NCBI GenBank assembly: GCA_900316755.1
Contig: ONED01000006.1
Location: forward strand, 1-42,392
Length of the DNA stretch: 42,392 nt
Reading direction: 5' to 3'
From: an uncultured Eubacteriales bacterium
GTDB taxonomy: Bacteria; Bacillota; Clostridia; Lachnospirales; Lachnospiraceae
Shown here: in pieces, positions 25,960 through 34,605 of the stretch
Layout of the letters: every line of letters starts with the position of its first letter
Position numbering within the stretch: position 1 is the first letter of the stretch
The notes under the pieces: generated by a model
Database searches by the model: none
Seen by the model: only the letters and a program-made list of their open reading frames with translations
Told to the model about the DNA's origin: nothing
Translations under genes and position numbers: made by a program

Positions 25960-26658
25960 CTATTTCACCTCGAATTTGTAGCCGATGCCCCAGACGGTGG
26001 CAAGAGACCATCCGGCATGATCCTTTATTTTTTCCCGAAGCCTTTTGATGTGTACGTCGACCGTGCGGGTATCACCGATGTATTCGTAGCCCCAAATCTG
26101 GTCTAATAACTGTTCCCGGGTAAATACCTGGTTGGGAGAGGAGGCAAGGAAGTATAAGAGCTCCAGCTCTTTTGGCGGCATCTCAACTGTCTGGGCATCT
26201 ACCACAACGGAATAATTGGTCAGGTTGATTTCGATGCCGGGGTAAGTGACGCATTTGGTCTTGTCCCCGGAAGGAGCTGTCTTTACCGGCTGGTAACGTC
26301 TTAAAACTGCCTTTACCCGCGCGACCATTTCCTTGGAATCAAAAGGTTTTATAATATAATCATCTGCGCCAAGCTCCAATCCCAATACTTTATCGAACAC
26401 TTCTCCCTTTGCGGATAACATGATAATCGGGGTGCTCGATTTGGTGCGAATCTCTCGGCAGACCTGATAGCCGTCGATTCCCGGAAGCATCAAGTCTAAA
26501 AGCACCAGATTGGGAGCGTAGGTCTCAAACGCACGGAGCGCTTCCTCTCCGTCATGCACCATCATGGTGTCGAAGCATTCTTTTGTCAGATAAAGTGAAA
26601 TGAGTTCTGCAATATTTTCATCATCATCTACAATTAATATTTTCTGTTTTGTAACCAT
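25960..26658 (-). CDS. OmpR/PhoB-family response regulator
   Basis: A 232-aa regulator. The receiver domain (1-120) has the acidic pocket DDDE, the phosphorylation site D55 (LLDLMLPG), the conserved S/T (MLSAKG) and K (IIKPFD). The C-terminal winged helix (about 130-230: YFLASSPNQVFTREQLLDQIWG, RTVDVHIKRLREKI) binds DNA. It lies 12 nt after mutS2 and directly before its histidine kinase. AAGGAGG precedes the ATG. Targets are unknown. Confidence 0.94.
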   Translation of the reverse strand: MVTKQKILIVDDDENIAELISLYLTKECFDTMMVHDGEEALRAFETYAPNLVLLDLMLPGIDGYQVCREIRTKSSTPIIMLSAKGEVFDKVLGLELGADDYIIKPFDSKEMVARVKAVLRRYQPVKTAPSGDKTKCVTYPGIEINLTNYSVVVDAQTVEMPPKELELLYFLASSPNQVFTREQLLDQIWGYEYIGDTRTVDVHIKRLREKIKDHAGWSLATVWGIGYKFEVK

Positions 26659-26670
26659 AAGCGTTCCTCC

Positions 26671-29046
26671 TTACTTAAATTCCACAATAGTAACTCCGGC
26701 ATCTCCTTCGCCAAAAGCACCGAGCCGATAAGATTTCACATGTTTCTGTCGTTTCAGGTAATTGTGAATGCCTGCGCGAAGTGCCCCTGTTCCTTTCCCG
26801 TGAACGATTCGCACCGGATTTACGTGGGAAAGGTAGGCATCATCCAGATACTTATCCAGCTCCGCAACCGCTTCATCTACCGTTTTTCCGAGCAGGTTGA
26901 TTTCCGGGCTTACCGTCAGAGCTTTGCCCATCTTCATCTTTCCGGTAGAGGTCTGCCGGCGCTGTCTCTCCGTCAGAATCGTCGGTTCTTCCATGATTTC
27001 CAAATCGGAAATATGCACATTGGAACGAAGGATTCCCATCTGGATGGTCAGGTTACCTTTTGCATCCGGAAGAGAAACGACGGTGCCTTTTAGGTTCAGA
27101 CTGAGAACCTTGACAGATTCTCCAAGGCGGAAATCTCCCGGTTTATGCTGTTTTTTCGGTTTTTGTGGCGCAATTTTCATGCTGCTTTGCGTCTTTTCCA
27201 TTTTTTGTCTGAGTCGCTGCCGTTCTTTTTCCAACTCGGCGGCGGAAATATTTTCTTTGCCGAATTTGCGGAACTGTTTCATCGTCTCATCCGCCAGTTC
27301 CTTTGCTTCGCGCAGAATGGCATTTGCCTTTTCGTTCGCCTCGTGGATGATGCGCTCTTTGCGCTCGTCCAATTTTTCCTGTTTTGCGGAAAGCTCTTGT
27401 TTTAATTTTTCTGCCTCCCGTTTGTAGGCAGCAATTTCTGCCTGCTCTTTTTCTATCGTGCGCCTGTTCATTTCTAAATCTGCCAGCAAATCTTCGAAGG
27501 ATTTATCCTGCTCTGACAGATGCGATTTTGCACTTTCGATGATGTGCTTCGGAAGTCCCAGTTTTTCGGAGATTGCGAATGCATTACTTTTTCCGGGAAT
27601 CCCAATCAGCAGATGATAGGTTGGGCGGAGTGTCTCCACATCAAACTCGCAGCACGCATTTTCCACACCCGGAGTAGAGAGTGCAAATACCTTCAGCTCA
27701 CTGTAATGGGTGGTCGCCATGGTGCGGATGCCCCGGTCATGAAGGTAAGAGAGAATCGCAATGGCAAGTGCGGCTCCCTCGGTGGGGTCCGTTCCGGCAC
27801 CCAACTCGTCGAAAAGAACCAGAGAATGGGCATCCACTTTCTGCAGGAAGGATACGATATTTGTCATATGAGAAGAAAAGGTACTGAGACTCTGCTCGAT
27901 GCTCTGTTCATCTCCGATATCCGCGTATACTGTTTCAAAAACGGCCAACTCCGAGCGGTCCAGCGCCGGAATGTGAAGTCCCGCCTGCCCCATCAGCGTA
28001 AATAATCCTACCGTTTTTAAAGACACCGTCTTTCCGCCTGTGTTCGGTCCGGTGATAATGAGTAAATCAAACGCACCGCCGAGGGTGACGGTAATCGGAA
28101 CTACCGTCTTTTTATTTAGCAGAGGATGGCGTCCCTCACGAATGTGAATGTAACCGTTTGTATTGAATACAGGTCTTTTGGCATTCATAGAAAGCGCCAG
28201 CGCGCCTTTGGCAAAAATAAAATCCAGTTCGCAAAGAATCTGATAGTCTGTGCGAATTTCCTCCATATATTCGGAAGCATCCAAACTGAGTCTGGCAAGA
28301 ATCACCTGGATTTCTTCCTGTTCTTTCCCGTAGAGTTCTTTCAGGTCATTATTTAGCTTGACAACTGCCATCGGCTCAATAAAGAGAGTGGAGCCGGTGG
28401 AAGACTGGTCGTGTATCATTCCGTTCACCTGACTGCGGTATTCTGCCTTTACCGGAATACAGTAGCGGTCACCGCGCATGGTGATAATGGCATCCTGAAG
28501 ATACGTCCGCCAAGAACCGTTTACCAGAGAGGTCAAGGTAGCGTGTATTTTGTCGTTGACCGTCTCAATGCTTCTTCGAATGTGTTTCAGGGTACTGCTG
28601 GCATCATCGCTTATCTCCTCCTCGGAAAGGATGCAGCGGCGGATTTCCGTGCTGAGCGCTGTGAGCGGAGAAAGCTGTTCAAAATAGACATCCAGACAGT
28701 CGGAACGTTCCTCTGTCGTGTCATGCCTGCCATAGGATTTGGCACGGGCTGCCACTTCCAGCAATTTGCAGATACGAAGAAGCTCCGGCGTACTGAGTGC
28801 GGCTCCGACTTCCAATCGCCGGATGGAATCCTCTACGCTTAAGCACCCACTGAAAGAAAGCCTTCCTTTTTTCACAATTCTGGTAAAGGCGGCATCCGTC
28901 TGCTCCTGTGCGGTATTGATTTCATCCAAATCCGTCATTGGCGTTAGCTCTTTGCAGAGTTTTTTGCCCTTATCTGAGGATGCCTGCTCCGTCAGAAGGT
29001 CGATGATTTTGTTATATTCTAATTTGGTTAATGTTTTTTGATTCAT
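26671..29046 (-). CDS. mutS2: MutS2 family ATPase / endonuclease
   Basis: A 791-aa protein. The order is core/lever domain, ATPase, coiled coil, KOW-like region and Smr. Walker A is TGPNTGGKTVSLK, Walker B region LVLFDELGAGTDPTEGAA, and the signature STFSSHMTNI is present. A long coiled coil spans about 515-630, and the Smr nuclease domain at the end has INLLGKTVDEA and HGKGTGALR. MutS2 suppresses homologous recombination and, in some Firmicutes, acts on collided ribosomes. It is the first gene of the minus-strand unit with the two-component system. AAGGGGG precedes the ATG. Confidence 0.95.
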   Translation of the reverse strand: MNQKTLTKLEYNKIIDLLTEQASSDKGKKLCKELTPMTDLDEINTAQEQTDAAFTRIVKKGRLSFSGCLSVEDSIRRLEVGAALSTPELLRICKLLEVAARAKSYGRHDTTEERSDCLDVYFEQLSPLTALSTEIRRCILSEEEISDDASSTLKHIRRSIETVNDKIHATLTSLVNGSWRTYLQDAIITMRGDRYCIPVKAEYRSQVNGMIHDQSSTGSTLFIEPMAVVKLNNDLKELYGKEQEEIQVILARLSLDASEYMEEIRTDYQILCELDFIFAKGALALSMNAKRPVFNTNGYIHIREGRHPLLNKKTVVPITVTLGGAFDLLIITGPNTGGKTVSLKTVGLFTLMGQAGLHIPALDRSELAVFETVYADIGDEQSIEQSLSTFSSHMTNIVSFLQKVDAHSLVLFDELGAGTDPTEGAALAIAILSYLHDRGIRTMATTHYSELKVFALSTPGVENACCEFDVETLRPTYHLLIGIPGKSNAFAISEKLGLPKHIIESAKSHLSEQDKSFEDLLADLEMNRRTIEKEQAEIAAYKREAEKLKQELSAKQEKLDERKERIIHEANEKANAILREAKELADETMKQFRKFGKENISAAELEKERQRLRQKMEKTQSSMKIAPQKPKKQHKPGDFRLGESVKVLSLNLKGTVVSLPDAKGNLTIQMGILRSNVHISDLEIMEEPTILTERQRRQTSTGKMKMGKALTVSPEINLLGKTVDEAVAELDKYLDDAYLSHVNPVRIVHGKGTGALRAGIHNYLKRQKHVKSYRLGAFGEGDAGVTIVEFK

Positions 29047-29082
29047 TTTCTTTCCCCCTTTCTATATTTTACCCTATTTGAG

Positions 29083-29112
29083 TTGCAAAGGAAAGAAGAA
29101 ATATTGTATACT
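29083..29112 (+). promoter_or_regulatory. Promoter of the HtrA-like gene
   Basis: -35 TTGCAA (29083-29088), 18-bp spacer, -10 TATACT (29107-29112), in the divergent gap to mutS2. Confidence 0.55.
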
Positions 29113-29138
29113 ATACGAAGAGAAGAAGGAAAGGAATC

Positions 29139-30425
29139 ATGTGTATGGAATCAGGACACGAGCCGAAGCAGGAAATGGAACAGATGCCGGAGCAGAATCC
29201 GGAGGAGTATTCTTTTATGCAGGAAGTCATAAAGGACGAGAAAAGAGATGTCAGTGTGATTTCAAAAAAGATTGGGAAGTGGGCGCTTGCGGGAGTCGTT
29301 TTCGGAGCGGCAGCCTGTATGGGGTTTTTTGCGCTCAAACCATGGGCAGAGACCGTTTTTCAGAAGGACGCCGATCAGGTAGAGATACCCAAGGATGACG
29401 ATACGGAAAAAGAGACAGAGTCCGAGGTAACGGAACCGGTGCAGCAGGAGCTTACCATAGACAGCTACCGCGAATTGAACCGGGTGCTGACGGAGACTGC
29501 GTCAGAGGCGAAAAAAAGTGTGGTAATGGTGACCGGAATCCGGCAGGACGAAAATTGGACGAGTGGACAGAGTAAGGCGTCGCTTCAGACCTCTGGTCTG
29601 ATTGTTGCAGACAATGGGCGGGAAGTCTTGATTCTGACCGGTTATTCCGACATGAAAAATGCAAGTCTGTTCCAGGTGCAATTTATAGATGGGACAGAGC
29701 ATGAAGCTGTGATGAAGCAGAAAGACGGCAATCTGAATCTGGCAGTTTTCAGTGTGGCAAAAAGCGGGATTACGCAGGAAACATGGGAGAAAATCAAGGT
29801 GGCAGTGCTTGGTAATTCTAATACGCTGGTGCAGGGCAGGACGCTTTTGGCAATGGGGAGTCCTTTTGGCTATGAGGATGGATTCGGGGTCGGAGTGGCA
29901 AGCTCTGTGGGAGCGTCCGTAATCCGCGCAGACGGGGAATTCCAGATTGTGGTGACAGATATGCCGGCGACGAAAAAGGGCAGTGGATTTCTGTTTGATT
30001 CCTACGGGAGCGCCATCGGAATCATAGATGCAGGACTGATGGGCGAAAACGGGGCAGAGACGCTCACAGGCATCGGAATTTCCGCGGTAAAAAGTGAGAT
30101 TGAGCTGATGTGCAACGGAAAGAACGTTCCATATATCGGAGTGACCGGAACCATCGTTACATCAGAGATGTCCCAGGTGCAGGAGATACCGGAAGGACTT
30201 TATGTGACAGAGGTGGAAGTCGATTCCCCGGCAATGAAAGCAGGGATTCAGAGCGGCGACGTAATTACGAAAGTCGGAGATGCCGGGATAGGCTCTCTTG
30301 GAGATTATCATAAAGCGGTCTTAAAGCAGGAAGCAGGAAAGACCATTACGCTGTACGGACAGCGCCGCGGTGCGGAGAATTTTGTGGATATCAAGTTCAA
30401 CGTGACTGTGGGCATCAAGCAGTAA
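29139..30425 (+). CDS. Membrane-anchored HtrA-like pseudoprotease with PDZ domain
   Basis: A 428-aa protein with the layout of DegP/HtrA: cytoplasmic acidic N terminus, one transmembrane helix (about 47-67), acidic linker, chymotrypsin-like fold (about 105-310) and PDZ (about 325-420: GVTGTIV, GLYVTEVEVDSPAMKAGIQSGDVI). The catalytic triad is gone. The usual TNxHV position reads ILTGYSDM, the DLAVL position reads NLAVF and the GNSGG position reads KKGSGF. The fold markers around these sites (LLAMGSPFGYEDGFGVGVASSVG) are kept. It is therefore likely a binding or regulatory protein outside the cell, not a protease. Two alternative starts (29139, 29145) are equally possible. Confidence 0.88.
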   Translation: MCMESGHEPKQEMEQMPEQNPEEYSFMQEVIKDEKRDVSVISKKIGKWALAGVVFGAAACMGFFALKPWAETVFQKDADQVEIPKDDDTEKETESEVTEPVQQELTIDSYRELNRVLTETASEAKKSVVMVTGIRQDENWTSGQSKASLQTSGLIVADNGREVLILTGYSDMKNASLFQVQFIDGTEHEAVMKQKDGNLNLAVFSVAKSGITQETWEKIKVAVLGNSNTLVQGRTLLAMGSPFGYEDGFGVGVASSVGASVIRADGEFQIVVTDMPATKKGSGFLFDSYGSAIGIIDAGLMGENGAETLTGIGISAVKSEIELMCNGKNVPYIGVTGTIVTSEMSQVQEIPEGLYVTEVEVDSPAMKAGIQSGDVITKVGDAGIGSLGDYHKAVLKQEAGKTITLYGQRRGAENFVDIKFNVTVGIKQ

Positions 30426-30451
30426 AATTTTGACGAGAAAAGAGGAATAAC

Positions 30452-31393
30452 ATGAGATTTATCAATACATTACGGGAGGGCGATACCATTCGCTCCATTT
30501 ATCTGTGTAAAACAAAACGTTCCGCAGAGACGAGAAACGGAAAACCATACGACAATCTGGTACTGCAGGATAAGACCGGTACTTTAGACGGAAAGGTGTG
30601 GGACCCGAATTCGGGCGGCATCGCAGATTACGAGGAAATGGATTTCGTGGAGGTATTCGGCGAAGTCATCAGTTATAACAATGCATTGCAGCTTAACATC
30701 AAGCAGCTCCGCAAGGCATATGAAGGAGAGTACAATGCGGCGGATTATATGCCGACCAGCGAGAAAAATGTAGACAGCATGTATGCAGAATTACTTTCCT
30801 ATATCAACCAGGTGGAGAATAAATATCTGCATCGTCTGTTGGAATACTATTTTGTGGATGACGAAGCTTTTGTAAAGAAATTCAAAGCGCATTCCGCGGC
30901 CAAGAGCGTACACCACAGCTTTTCCGGGGGTCTTCTGGAGCATACCTTAAGCATCGTGAAGCTGTGTGAATACTATGTGCATGCCTATCCGCTCCTTAGC
31001 AAGGATTTGCTTTATTCGGCGGCCATTTTCCACGATATCGGGAAGACGAGAGAACTATCTGATTTTCCCGAAAATGATTACACCGATGACGGTCAGCTCC
31101 TCGGTCATATTGTGATGGGAGTGGAGATGATTAGCGAGGGCGTGCGGCATATTGAAGGATTTCCTTCAAAAATTGCCAGCGAATTGAAGCATTGTGTCAT
31201 TGCACACCACGGAGAACTGGAATACGGCTCTCCGAAAAAGCCGGCTTTGGCAGAGGCAGTTGCACTTCATTATGCGGATGCAACGGACGCCAAGCTTCAG
31301 ACGTTGACGGAAATCTTTAAAGATAAGGACGGAAGCAATTGGCTGGGCTATCAGAAATTGTTTGAGTCGAATATGAGGAAGAGCAGCATTTGA
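30452..31393 (+). CDS. yhaM: YhaM-type 3'-5' exoribonuclease
   Basis: A 313-aa protein with an N-terminal OB-fold (about 15-95: NLVLQDKTGTLDGKVWD) and an HD domain (about 160-290) containing HHSFSGGLLEHTL, FHDIGK (H and D near 193) and CVIAHHG. YhaM trims RNA 3' ends, and DNA in vitro, with Mn2+. The family is widespread in Firmicutes and the length is normal. GAGGAA precedes the ATG. It is 4 nt from the methyltransferase gene, so they are co-transcribed. Confidence 0.92.
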   Translation: MRFINTLREGDTIRSIYLCKTKRSAETRNGKPYDNLVLQDKTGTLDGKVWDPNSGGIADYEEMDFVEVFGEVISYNNALQLNIKQLRKAYEGEYNAADYMPTSEKNVDSMYAELLSYINQVENKYLHRLLEYYFVDDEAFVKKFKAHSAAKSVHHSFSGGLLEHTLSIVKLCEYYVHAYPLLSKDLLYSAAIFHDIGKTRELSDFPENDYTDDGQLLGHIVMGVEMISEGVRHIEGFPSKIASELKHCVIAHHGELEYGSPKKPALAEAVALHYADATDAKLQTLTEIFKDKDGSNWLGYQKLFESNMRKSSI

Positions 31394-31397
31394 GCGT

Positions 31398-32861
31398 ATG
31401 AAGAAGAATGAAAAAATAAGAATCACAATTGAAGATATCGGGGTGAATGGAGAGGGAATCGGAAAAATCGACGGCTATACGCTGTTCGTGAAGGATGCCC
31501 TTATCGGAGATACGGTGGAAGCAATCATCACAAAGGCAAAGAAGAATTATGGCTATGCGAAGATGTTGAACATCATCGAGCCATCGCCATACCGTGTACC
31601 GGCAGAATGCCCCGTGGCGCGTCAATGCGGCGGATGTCAGATTCAGGAGCTCTCCTACGAGGCACAACTGTCCTTTAAGGCAAAGAAGGTCTATGACAAT
31701 CTGGTGCGAATCGGTGGATTTGCTCCGGATTTTTTAGATACCGTAATGGAACCCATCTGCGGCATGGAGGAGCCTTTCCACTACCGCAATAAAGCACAGT
31801 TTCCCATCGGTACAGATAAAAACGGAAACATCGTGACCGGATTCTACGCGGGACGCACGCACCAGATTATACCAAACACAGAGTGCGCGCTTGGCGTGGA
31901 GGTAAACCGGGACATTTTGCAGAGCATCGTGGATTTTATGAATGAGAATGGCGTGAGCGCCTATGACGAAACAACACAAAAGGGGCTGGTGCGCCATGTG
32001 CTGATTCGTTACGGATTTCAAACCCGGGAAATCATGGTTTGCCTTGTGATGAATGGGAAAAAACTGCCCAAATCGGAGAAATTGGTGGAAAAACTTAGTT
32101 TAATTCCGGGCATGACAAGCGTGACCTACAGCGTAAATCAGGAAAACACAAATGTAATTATGGGAAATGAAATCGGAATCCTGTGGGGGCAGGGGTATAT
32201 CACCGACTACATCGGCGAAATCAAATACCGGATATCCCCGCTCTCCTTCTTTCAGGTCAATCCGGTGCAGACGGAAAAACTATACCGTCTTGCCCTAGAG
32301 TATGCGGATCTCACGGGCAGAGAAACCGTGTGGGATTTGTACTGCGGAATCGGAACGATTTCCCTTTTCCTCGCGCAAAAAGCGAAGAATGTATACGGGG
32401 TAGAGATTGTACCGCAGGCGATTGAGGATGCGAGAAGCAATGCGCTCCTCAACGGGATTTCAAATGCCGAATTTTTTGTAGGAAAAGCGGAAGAAGTCCT
32501 GCCGGCATACTACGAAAACTACGCGAAAACCCATGGCGGTGAGAAGGCATACGCGGATGTAATCGTGGTAGACCCGCCGAGAAAAGGGTGCGACGAGACG
32601 CTGCTTCGCACGATGGTGGAGATGCAACCGGAGCGAATCGTGTACGTGAGCTGCGATAGCGCAACTCTGGCGCGGGATTTGAAATATCTGTGCGAGAACG
32701 GGTATGAGGTGAAGCGGGCGAGGGCGCTGGACCAGTTCCCGATGACAGTGCATTGTGAGACAGTATGTCTTTTGGGTAAAGTGGGCAACCGAAAACCGGA
32801 TACTCGTGTGAAAATTTCTGTGGAAACGAAAGAATTAAAGATAGTGAAGGAAGAAAAATAG
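31398..32861 (+). CDS. rlmD: RlmD-type 23S rRNA (uracil-C5) methyltransferase
   Basis: A 487-aa SAM-dependent RNA methyltransferase of the RlmD/TrmA family. The TRAM domain is at 1-60. A [4Fe-4S] cluster site CPVARQCGGC lies near residue 74. The SAM motif is DLYCGIGTISLFLA, then VVVDPPRKGCD and the catalytic cysteine in YVSCDSATLARDL. After the usual end of the catalytic core (HCETVCLLGK) it carries a tail of 27 residues (KPDTRVKISVETKELK region). In several Firmicutes this gene end is an integration site for conjugative elements, and an accessory region does follow here. The start has a weak binding site and is probably coupled to yhaM. Confidence 0.9.
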   Translation: MKKNEKIRITIEDIGVNGEGIGKIDGYTLFVKDALIGDTVEAIITKAKKNYGYAKMLNIIEPSPYRVPAECPVARQCGGCQIQELSYEAQLSFKAKKVYDNLVRIGGFAPDFLDTVMEPICGMEEPFHYRNKAQFPIGTDKNGNIVTGFYAGRTHQIIPNTECALGVEVNRDILQSIVDFMNENGVSAYDETTQKGLVRHVLIRYGFQTREIMVCLVMNGKKLPKSEKLVEKLSLIPGMTSVTYSVNQENTNVIMGNEIGILWGQGYITDYIGEIKYRISPLSFFQVNPVQTEKLYRLALEYADLTGRETVWDLYCGIGTISLFLAQKAKNVYGVEIVPQAIEDARSNALLNGISNAEFFVGKAEEVLPAYYENYAKTHGGEKAYADVIVVDPPRKGCDETLLRTMVEMQPERIVYVSCDSATLARDLKYLCENGYEVKRARALDQFPMTVHCETVCLLGKVGNRKPDTRVKISVETKELKIVKEEK

Positions 32862-32895
32862 TAAACGGTTATAGCCAACTGGGAGGTGGTCAATC

Positions 32896-33213
32896 GTGAT
32901 AAGTTCAAAAACTTCAATTGATATGATAGAGACGGGAAAACGTTTGAGTAAGTTTGCTAAAAGTAGCAGTTATAGTGTAAAGGACATTCAACAATATCTG
33001 GGGCTCTCCTGTCCCCAACCTATATACCGATGGTATAAGGGAGTTATCCTGCCATCGGTAGATAATTTATTGAAATTAAGCGAACTCTATCAAGTTCATA
33101 TGGAGGAATTGTTGGTTAGAACCGGGTATATATTGAGTTACGACGTAGAAAAGATGAAGAAGAGTAATATGGAAGAACGGATCAAAGCATATTACTTTAA
33201 ATTGGTGGCGTAA
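32896..33213 (+). CDS. XRE-type HTH regulator, 105 aa
   Basis: A small DNA-binding protein. Residues about 14-75 form a helix-turn-helix (LSKFAKSSSYSVKDIQQYLG, then QPIYRWYKGVILPSVDNLLKLSELY). The start is GTG at 32896, with GGGAGGTGG in front. It sits right after the methyltransferase gene, where the accessory genes begin. It may control the 256-aa and ORF6N genes downstream, which are on the same strand, but no operator was identified. Confidence 0.8.
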   Translation: MISSKTSIDMIETGKRLSKFAKSSSYSVKDIQQYLGLSCPQPIYRWYKGVILPSVDNLLKLSELYQVHMEELLVRTGYILSYDVEKMKKSNMEERIKAYYFKLVA

Positions 33214-33290
33214 GGATTTTGGACTATCCGTCCAATGACAGAGTCTAATAGGTGTTTTACTATAAAAGAAAAACATAGGAGGCACTTATT

Positions 33291-34061
33291 ATGACGAGAG
33301 GAAAAATTATTTTAATTCAAGGTGATATGCAAGTATATATCACATGTGAGTTTAATGGAGACATGCATCCCAATATACATGGAGAAGAGGTTGTGGAGGG
33401 TTTCAAAAGCGGATTGTTCCGAAACTATAGGGGCTATGAACGGTTCGTTGGAAATCTTAATACAAAGTATTTTGGCTATGATGAGGAGTTGATTAGAGAA
33501 TTAATTGGATGTAGCAAACGCACAATTGATGTAACAAAAAATTGGACTGATTATTTATATATCATAAATGAATCTTCTGACGAGTGGAGCATTAAAACAA
33601 AGAAGAATGAGGAAAAATTACTTCCGCATTCACTGGCGATTATACATTATCAGGCGGTAAGTAATACAGTGATTCGAAAAAATGAGGAGAATTTAGCAAG
33701 AACAAATATTCTGAATGGACAAGAATTTGTTGATATTTTAAATCGACTTCGAGAAGCTTCCGACTTACAAGAACAAGTAGACAAATTATTCCGTAATAGT
33801 AGAGAGAACATTGAAAATGATTTTTGCAATGCGGCTGCTCTGCAGATTTCACATGAGAGTTCAGTTGTGTTTCTTTTGAAACGAATTATGCGTGATCAAT
33901 ATGAATATATTGATTATTTCATTTATGAACTTGATTATGGACGTAAGTACGAAGCAGGAATGATAACAGATGAGAATGGTCAGGATATAGATCTACATAC
34001 TCCGGAGTTGTTATATGATTTTATTTCAAATAATGGTGTTACATGCCAGAAAGAGGTGTAA
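33291..34061 (+). CDS. Hypothetical two-part protein, paralogue of the 123-488 product
   Basis: A 256-aa protein of unknown function. The N-terminal half (about 1-135) has no recognised domain; it includes GYERFVGNLNTKYFGYDEEL and a lysine-rich segment. The C-terminal part (about 142-250) is clearly homologous to the 121-aa protein at 123-488, with EFVDIL, NDFCN, LQISHE and YFIYELDYG in common. Island genes with this domain are thus present in both accessory regions. AGGAGG precedes the ATG. The next gene starts 4 nt after its stop. Confidence 0.78.
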   Translation: MTRGKIILIQGDMQVYITCEFNGDMHPNIHGEEVVEGFKSGLFRNYRGYERFVGNLNTKYFGYDEELIRELIGCSKRTIDVTKNWTDYLYIINESSDEWSIKTKKNEEKLLPHSLAIIHYQAVSNTVIRKNEENLARTNILNGQEFVDILNRLREASDLQEQVDKLFRNSRENIENDFCNAAALQISHESSVVFLLKRIMRDQYEYIDYFIYELDYGRKYEAGMITDENGQDIDLHTPELLYDFISNNGVTCQKEV

Positions 34062-34065
34062 TCAT

Positions 34066-34545
34066 ATGGCAAATGAAAAGAAAAATGAATTTGAAATCTT
34101 GGAAATTAATGAAACTACGCTTCAGAGCAAGATTTATTTGATTCGTGGGCAGAAAGTGATGCTAGATTTTGATTTGGCAGAGATATATGGATATGAAACC
34201 AAGAATTTTAACAGACAGGTAAAGAATAATAAAGCTAAGTTTGAAGGTGATGATTTCATGTTTCAGCTTACAAAAGATGAATGGGAAAATTTGAGGTGCA
34301 AAAATTTCACCTCAAGTTGGGGCGGTCCCAGATATTTGCCGTTGGCATTCACAGAACAAGGAATCTATATGCTGATGACGGTTTTGCGTGGTGACTTGGC
34401 CGTAAAGCAAAGTCGAGCGCTGATTCGAACCTTCAAGCAAATGAAAGATTATATTATTAAGAATCAGGATTTAATTTTATTGTTTCTGACACCGCATGGT
34501 ATTATAGAAAAAAATGAGAGGCAGGGTAATGTCTGCAGAATATGA
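34066..34545 (+). CDS. ORF6N-domain protein, possibly C-terminally truncated
   Basis: A 159-aa protein. Residues about 15-105 are a phage-type ORF6N DNA-binding domain (IYLIRGQKVMLDFDLAEIYG, NFNRQVKNNKAKF, PLAFTEQGIYMLMTVLRG). ORF6N proteins are found in phage antirepressors and mobile elements. After MKDYIIKNQDLI the usual C-terminal region is replaced by about 24 residues without family resemblance, so a truncation or frameshift is likely. ATG 34066 is chosen because GAGGTG precedes it and it directly follows the upstream stop. Confidence 0.75.
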   Translation: MANEKKNEFEILEINETTLQSKIYLIRGQKVMLDFDLAEIYGYETKNFNRQVKNNKAKFEGDDFMFQLTKDEWENLRCKNFTSSWGGPRYLPLAFTEQGIYMLMTVLRGDLAVKQSRALIRTFKQMKDYIIKNQDLILLFLTPHGIIEKNERQGNVCRI

Positions 34546-34557
34546 ATTGTATGATGT

Positions 34558-34605
34558 AAAAATAAGCTGACACGCATCGTGTGATGCGAATGCCAGCTTA
34601 TTTTT
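34558..34605. terminator. Bidirectional terminator between ORF6N and the second abiF-like gene
   Basis: AAATAAGCTG pairs with CAGCTTATTT (outer stem 34560-34569/34594-34603), with an inner CGCATC/GATGCG hairpin, and A/T runs on both sides. The stop codon of the AbiF-like gene lies inside. Confidence 0.85.
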
